This document shows, in pieces, positions 59,013-64,000 of a stretch of 64,000 nucleotides of DNA; position 1 is the stretch's first letter; every line of letters starts with the position of its first letter. The stretch spans positions 1-64,000 of the forward strand of contig SUXM01000007.1 in NCBI GenBank assembly GCA_015060925.1. Reading direction: 5' to 3'. The notes beneath the pieces were generated by a model. That model saw nothing but the letters and a program-made list of their open reading frames with translations. It was not told where the DNA came from and ran no database searches. The stretch comes from Parabacteroides distasonis (GTDB taxonomy: Bacteria > Bacteroidota > Bacteroidia > Bacteroidales > Tannerellaceae). The position numbers and the translations under genes were made by a program.

Positions 59013-61475
59013 ATGAATATATCTTACAACTGGCTGAAAGATTATCTTGATTTTGATTTGCAGCCTGATGAAGTAGCCGCAGCGCTTACCTCAATCGGTT
59101 TGGAAACCGGTGGTGTAGAAGAAGTTCAAACAATCAAAGGTGGATTGGAAGGACTTGTGATTGGTGAAGTCTTGACCTGTGTAGAACACCCAAACTCTGA
59201 CCATTTGCATATTACGACGGTCAATGTAGGAGGAGCGGAACCTTTGCAGATTGTGTGTGGTGCTCCGAATGTGGCTGCCGGACAGAAGGTGGTTGTGGCG
59301 GTGAACGGAACTAAATTGTATGACGGTGATGAGTGCTTTACAATTAAGCGTTCAAAGATTCGTGGCGTGGAATCAAACGGTATGATTTGCGCAGAGGATG
59401 AGATCGGTATCGGTACAGACCATGCCGGTATTATCGTATTGCCTGCGGATGCAGCTGTAGGTACTCCGGCCAAAGAATATTATAATGTAAAGAGCGATTA
59501 CGTGTTGGAGGTGGATATTACCCCGAACCGTGTGGATGCTACTTCTCATTTCGGTGTGGCTCGTGACTTGGCTGCTTATCTGAAACAAAACGGCCAGCAG
59601 GTGGCTTTGAAACGTCCGGCTGTGGATGCATTCAAGGTGGAAGATGAAACTCCGGCTATCGAAGTGGTGGTTGAAAACCAAGAGGCTTGTTTGCGTTATA
59701 GCGGTATTACCATTAAGAATGTAACCGTAAAGGAAAGTCCGGAATGGTTGCAGAACCGTTTGAAAGTGATAGGTTTGCGTCCTATTAATAATGTAGTGGA
59801 CGTAACAAACTATATTTTGCATGGTGTCGGACAGCCTTTGCATGCGTTCGATGCGGATAAGGTGAAGGGCAACAAGGTAGTGGTTCGTTCTGCGGTTGAA
59901 GGTTCTAAGTTTGTAACCTTGGATGGTGTGGAACGTACATTGACGGCTCGTGACTTGATGATTTGCAATGCCGAAGAACCGATGTGTATTGCTGGTGTGT
60001 TCGGAGGCTTGGATTCGGGTGTGACAGAACAGACTCAAAATGTATTTTTGGAATCGGCTACTTTCCATCCGACTTGGATTCGTAAGACTGCCCGTCGTTT
60101 TGCGTTGAATACAGATGCCTCTTTCCGTTTTGAACGTGGTTTGGATGCAAACCAAACAATGGATGTAATGAAGTATGCAGCTTTATTAATTCAGGAAGTG
60201 GCAGGTGGAACAATTACTGGAGCAGTTCAGGATGTTTATCCTTCTCCGGTTGCACCTTACCGTGTAGAGTTGGCTTATAGCAAGGTAAACTCATTAATCG
60301 GTAAAGAAATCCCGGCAGAAACCGTTAAGAGCATTTTGGCAAGTTTGGAAATGCAGATTGTTTCAGAGACAGTTGAGGGATTGGTAATAGATGTGCCGGT
60401 TTACCGTATTGATGTACAGCGTGATGTCGATGTGATAGAAGATATTTTGCGTATCTATGGATATAACAACGTAGAGTTTAGTGACAGTGTCAAGTCAAAT
60501 TTGAGTTATCAGACGCCGACTGACCGTAGCTACAAGTTGCAGAATTTGATTTCTGAACAGCTTTGTGGTTGTGGATTCAATGAAATATTGAACAACTCTT
60601 TAACTCGTTCGGCTTATTATGATGCGTTGGAAACATATCCAGGTTCTCATTGTGTAATGTTGATGAATCCGTTGAGTGCTGATTTGAACTGTATGCGTCA
60701 GAGCTTGTTGTTTGGTGGTTTGGAAAGTATCGAACATAATGCGAAACGTAAGAATGGTAACATCCGTTTCTTCGAATTTGGTAACTGTTATGATTATACT
60801 GCTGAAAACAAGAAAGAGGATGAAACATTGGCTCAATTTGCCGAAGATTATCGTTTGGCTTTGTGGGTGACAGGTAATCGAGTTGAAAACAGTTGGGCGC
60901 ATCCGAATGAAAAGTCTACTGTTTATGAACTGAAGGCATACGTGGAAAATATCTTGGTTCGTTTGGGCGTAAACTTGCAGAATGTGATCTTTGGAAATTT
61001 GACCAACGATATTTATGCGGCAGGTTTAAGTATCACGACTCGTGCTGGTCGCCAGTTAGGTACATTGGGTATCGTTAGCCCGAAAATCTGTAAGGCAATG
61101 GATATTGATACAGAAGTGTACTATGCAGAGTTGTCATGGACATTGTTGATGAAGGAAACCAAGAAGAGCAAAGTAACCTTTACAGAGATATCTAAGTTCC
61201 CGGCTGTTAAACGTGATTTGGCATTGCTGTTGGACAAGAATGTAAAGTTTGCAGACGTGAAAAAGATTGCTAATGAGAGCGAACGTAAGCTGTTGAAAGA
61301 GGTCACTTTGTTTGACGTTTATGAAGGTAAGAATTTGCCGGCAGGTAAGAAATCGTATGCTGTCAGCTTCTTCTTGCAGGATGAAGGAAAGACTTTGAAT
61401 GATAAGCAGATTGATGCAATCATGAAGAAGATCCAGACTAACTTAGAACAGAAGTTGGGTGCGCAGTTGAGATAA
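59013..61475 (+). CDS. pheT: phenylalanine--tRNA ligase beta subunit
   Basis: MNISYNWLKDYLDFD; B3/B4 and FDX-ACB domains. Confidence 0.98.
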   Translation: MNISYNWLKDYLDFDLQPDEVAAALTSIGLETGGVEEVQTIKGGLEGLVIGEVLTCVEHPNSDHLHITTVNVGGAEPLQIVCGAPNVAAGQKVVVAVNGTKLYDGDECFTIKRSKIRGVESNGMICAEDEIGIGTDHAGIIVLPADAAVGTPAKEYYNVKSDYVLEVDITPNRVDATSHFGVARDLAAYLKQNGQQVALKRPAVDAFKVEDETPAIEVVVENQEACLRYSGITIKNVTVKESPEWLQNRLKVIGLRPINNVVDVTNYILHGVGQPLHAFDADKVKGNKVVVRSAVEGSKFVTLDGVERTLTARDLMICNAEEPMCIAGVFGGLDSGVTEQTQNVFLESATFHPTWIRKTARRFALNTDASFRFERGLDANQTMDVMKYAALLIQEVAGGTITGAVQDVYPSPVAPYRVELAYSKVNSLIGKEIPAETVKSILASLEMQIVSETVEGLVIDVPVYRIDVQRDVDVIEDILRIYGYNNVEFSDSVKSNLSYQTPTDRSYKLQNLISEQLCGCGFNEILNNSLTRSAYYDALETYPGSHCVMLMNPLSADLNCMRQSLLFGGLESIEHNAKRKNGNIRFFEFGNCYDYTAENKKEDETLAQFAEDYRLALWVTGNRVENSWAHPNEKSTVYELKAYVENILVRLGVNLQNVIFGNLTNDIYAAGLSITTRAGRQLGTLGIVSPKICKAMDIDTEVYYAELSWTLLMKETKKSKVTFTEISKFPAVKRDLALLLDKNVKFADVKKIANESERKLLKEVTLFDVYEGKNLPAGKKSYAVSFFLQDEGKTLNDKQIDAIMKKIQTNLEQKLGAQLR

Positions 61476-61515
61476 TAAAGAGTAATAATCATTCAAATAA
61501 TAATAGTTATAAATC

Positions 61516-62247
61516 ATGGGAAGAGCGTTTGAGTTTCGCAAAGCGAGAAAGTTTAAGCGTTGGGGCAATATGGCTCGTGTGTTCACTAAATTGGGTAAGG
61601 AAATTACAATTGCAGCTAAACAAGGTGGACCGGAACCGGAAAACAACCCGCGTTTGCGTGTATTGATGCAGACTGCTAAGAAAGAAAACATGCCGAAGGA
61701 TAACGTTGAACGCGCTATCAAACGTGCAGTTTCTAAAGATTTTACAGATTATAAGGAAATGAACTACGAAGGATATGGTCCTTTCGGTATCGCTATCTTC
61801 GTTGAAACAGCAACAGATAACACTACTCGTACGGTAGCTAATGTTCGTAGCTATTTCAATAAATGTGGCGGTTCTTTAGGAACTTCCGGTAGCCTTGAGT
61901 TTTTGTTTGAACATAAATGTGTATTCCATATTGCAAAGAAAGAGGGTATGTCTTTGGAAGATTTGGAATTGGAATTGATTGACTACGGTGTGGATGAAGT
62001 AGAGGAAGACGAAGAAGAAGTAGTACTTTATGGTGAGTTTGCCCAAAACTCAGCTATCCAGAAATATTTGGAAGAAAACGGTTATGAAATCACAAGTAGT
62101 GAGTTTGTCCGTATCCCGAATGACTTGAAGGAAGTGACTGCCGAACAGCGTGAAGCAATCGAAAAGTTGATCGAAAAGTTGGAAGAGGACGAAGATGTTC
62201 AGAACGTGTTCCATAATATGAAGGAAGACGAAGAAGGAGAAGAATAA
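61516..62247 (+). CDS. YebC/PmpR-family transcriptional/translational regulator
   Basis: MGRAFEFRKARKFKRWGNMARVFTKLGKEI; NMPKDNVERAIKRA. Confidence 0.95.
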   Translation: MGRAFEFRKARKFKRWGNMARVFTKLGKEITIAAKQGGPEPENNPRLRVLMQTAKKENMPKDNVERAIKRAVSKDFTDYKEMNYEGYGPFGIAIFVETATDNTTRTVANVRSYFNKCGGSLGTSGSLEFLFEHKCVFHIAKKEGMSLEDLELELIDYGVDEVEEDEEEVVLYGEFAQNSAIQKYLEENGYEITSSEFVRIPNDLKEVTAEQREAIEKLIEKLEEDEDVQNVFHNMKEDEEGEE

Positions 62248-62263
62248 TTCGTGGGATGATAAA

Positions 62264-62306
62264 AAAAAGGAGGTTCTCAAACACTAATATTGAGAACCTC
62301 CTTTTT
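62264..62306. terminator. convergent terminator
   Basis: 17-bp perfect stem AAAAAGGAGGTTCTCAA/TTGAGAACCTCCTTTTT. Confidence 0.92.
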
Positions 62307-62323
62307 GTTGTATGGGGTGAGCT

Positions 62324-62650
62324 TTATTTTAATGCCTCATCGAATTTCTTTTTCAAGTTTAGAGCTCCTCTCTTAAGTTGAAGAGTAGCATAAGTTGCTT
62401 TTAACTTGGTGATTTCAACCATGTCATCAGTAGTTAACTCTTCGCTAAACTTATTGTAACGAGTATCTGCCAATTCTTTAAAAGTCTTGTCTGCCTTTTC
62501 CCAATCTTCAGCCGAATATTCTTCGCAATCTTCAGCTACGCTTTCTACAAACTTAGTAAAATCTTTTACATATGATTCTTTGGAATCACAGCTACTTAGG
62601 GCAAATATGGCAAAAATAGCCACAGCCATCATCATTAATTTAGTCTTCAT
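62324..62650 (-). CDS. hypothetical lipoprotein
   Basis: lipobox FALSSC; -7 TACATTTG on minus at 62682-62689. Confidence 0.65.
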   Translation of the reverse strand: MKTKLMMMAVAIFAIFALSSCDSKESYVKDFTKFVESVAEDCEEYSAEDWEKADKTFKELADTRYNKFSEELTTDDMVEITKLKATYATLQLKRGALNLKKKFDEALK

Positions 62651-62783
62651 TATTCTTTTCTGTTTTAAAATTAAGTCTCTGCAAATGTATAAAATAAAAC
62701 CTAAATGTATTTTATTTTTTTAAATGGATACACTATCTTTGTTTTACTTAATTGGTTAATCATAAATATAAGTAGCATATAAC

Positions 62784-64000
62784 ATGAGAAGGTGTGGATT
62801 TCTATTACTATTGTTGGGTATTATCTTTTTTTCTTGTAAACAAGAACAACGGAAAGTTTATAATCATTATGTAAATAAGTTTATTGGAACAGGTGGAAAT
62901 GGTTGTGTATCACCTGTTGCTTCTCTTCCTTTTGGTATGGTGCAAATAGGAGCTGATACCCATAATGGAAGTACAGGATATCGATATAAACACACTGAGA
63001 TTATAGGTTTTAGTCATGTTCATAAGAGTGGGGCAGGTTGTGGCGATTTTCTCGATATTTTGTTTTTGCCTTTACCTGCCAATATGAATACAGATAGTAT
63101 AACGACTTTGTGTACGCAAGATAATTTCTCGCCTTTTTCTCATGAGAAAGAACATGCTGAACCTGGTTATTATTCTGTGGATTTGTATAATGGAGATTTG
63201 AATGTTGAACTAACTGCCTCTTTGCGTTGTGGTATCCAGCGTTATACGTACAATACTGAAGGAAAGATGCCTCTTATTGTTGATTTAGAACATGGTGCAA
63301 AGGGTGCTTGTACGATTCTACCGGAACATAATGTAGATACAGTCTATGATGCTACAATTGAAAAGGTTGATGATTACACGATTCGTGGTTATCGTCTGAC
63401 GAATGGTTTTGCTCCGGAACAACATGTCTATTTTTATACGACCTTTTCCTCTCCGATAAAAGACTGTTCTTTTTATTTGAATAATGAACGGGTAGAGGAT
63501 GTCTCTTTAATAAAAGGACGTAATGTGAAAATGATTCTAACTTTTGAATCCAAGAATAAGGAATTAGTTGTAAAAACCGGTATTTCGCCCGTTGATATGG
63601 AAGGTGCTCATAAAAATCTTTTGTCTGAAGTGGAGGAGAAAAGTTTTGCGCAATTAAAAGAAGAGGCTTTTAATCAATGGAATGTTGTTTTAGGACAAGT
63701 AGAAATTGAAACAAAAGATGAGCAAAAGAAAGAGTTGTTTTATTCCTGTTTGCATAATGTAATGATGTATCCTGTTTTGTATTCAGATATTGATAATCGT
63801 TTTCGAGGACCGGATCGACAGATTCATCAAACAGACGGATTTCCTTATTATGGTGGCGTCGTTGGTTTATGGGATACTTTCAGAGCCGCTTGCCCCTTAA
63901 TTGCAGTATTACATCCAAATGTTATACGTGATTACATTAAGACCGCTTTAGAATTCTATAAATATGAAGGTCAATTGCCTATTTGGCCTTTAGCTGGAGT
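62784..64000 (+). CDS. GH92-family alpha-mannosidase-like lipoprotein, truncated by window end
   Basis: manual translation MRRCGFLLLLLGIIFFSCKQEQRKVYNHYVNKFIGTGGNGCVSPVASLPFGMVQIGADTHN...DGFPYYGGVVGLWDTFRAACPL; -7 TATCTTTG at 62734-62741. Confidence 0.92.
   Translation, partial: MRRCGFLLLLLGIIFFSCKQEQRKVYNHYVNKFIGTGGNGCVSPVASLPFGMVQIGADTHNGSTGYRYKHTEIIGFSHVHKSGAGCGDFLDILFLPLPANMNTDSITTLCTQDNFSPFSHEKEHAEPGYYSVDLYNGDLNVELTASLRCGIQRYTYNTEGKMPLIVDLEHGAKGACTILPEHNVDTVYDATIEKVDDYTIRGYRLTNGFAPEQHVYFYTTFSSPIKDCSFYLNNERVEDVSLIKGRNVKMILTFESKNKELVVKTGISPVDMEGAHKNLLSEVEEKSFAQLKEEAFNQWNVVLGQVEIETKDEQKKELFYSCLHNVMMYPVLYSDIDNRFRGPDRQIHQTDGFPYYGGVVGLWDTFRAACPLIAVLHPNVIRDYIKTALEFYKYEGQLPIWPLAG

Noticed and set aside
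59373-60155. 260-aa antisense ORF opposite pheT (likewise 28562-29314 opposite mreB, 15128-15862, 9711-10316)
   Set aside because: Shadow ORFs caused by codon bias of strong sense genes; low-complexity translations with no family signature and no promoter.
1-64000. tRNA/rRNA genes, transposases, integrases, prophage genes
   Set aside because: None recognised while reading the intergenic regions and ORFs; intergenic hairpins are explained by terminators or the listed elements. A tRNAscan/ISfinder run would be needed to be certain.

Overview
Gene-dense 64-kb chromosomal window from a Bacteroidales bacterium (gene content suggests something Parabacteroides-like; this is inference). Most of it is housekeeping: dnaK, an HU / AURKAIP1-COX24-like micro-ORF / rng block, mutY-ssb-gldE-gldD-PPTase, guaB, hsp20, dcuA/B, fba, truA, purH, the rod operon mreB-mreC-mreD-mrdA-rodA, ricT-gldH, a serine-palmitoyltransferase-like gene divergent from a DAGK-family lipid kinase, trmN6, lon, GH3, trmD, pheT, YebC, and a GH92 cut by the right edge. 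The main accessory locus is a ~12-kb type V (FimA/Mfa1-superfamily) fimbrial operon at 36650-48445. It ends in an 1815-aa adhesin with an Asp-Pro linker and a T9SS-like C-terminal domain. The most unusual non-coding signal is a set of intergenic tandem arrays of ~20-22-bp hyphenated palindromes, consensus (G/T)TTYTCAT-nnnn-ATGARAA-TTTT. They occur upstream of dnaK (2835-2961), in the ricT/fimbrial divergent spacer (36326-36410) and upstream of pheT (58835-58922). A fourth spacer (17746-17809) has the same architecture with a different sequence. Other signals: a perfect 26-bp palindrome (416-441), a hairpin/pseudoknot candidate in the RNase G mRNA leader (6530-6588), an unannotated 29-aa basic ORF (6604-6693), and many Bacteroidetes TAnnTTTG -7 elements that correct several ORF starts. 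No rRNA, tRNA, CRISPR array, transposase or integrase was seen. All calls come from reading the sequence; no searches or folding programs were run.
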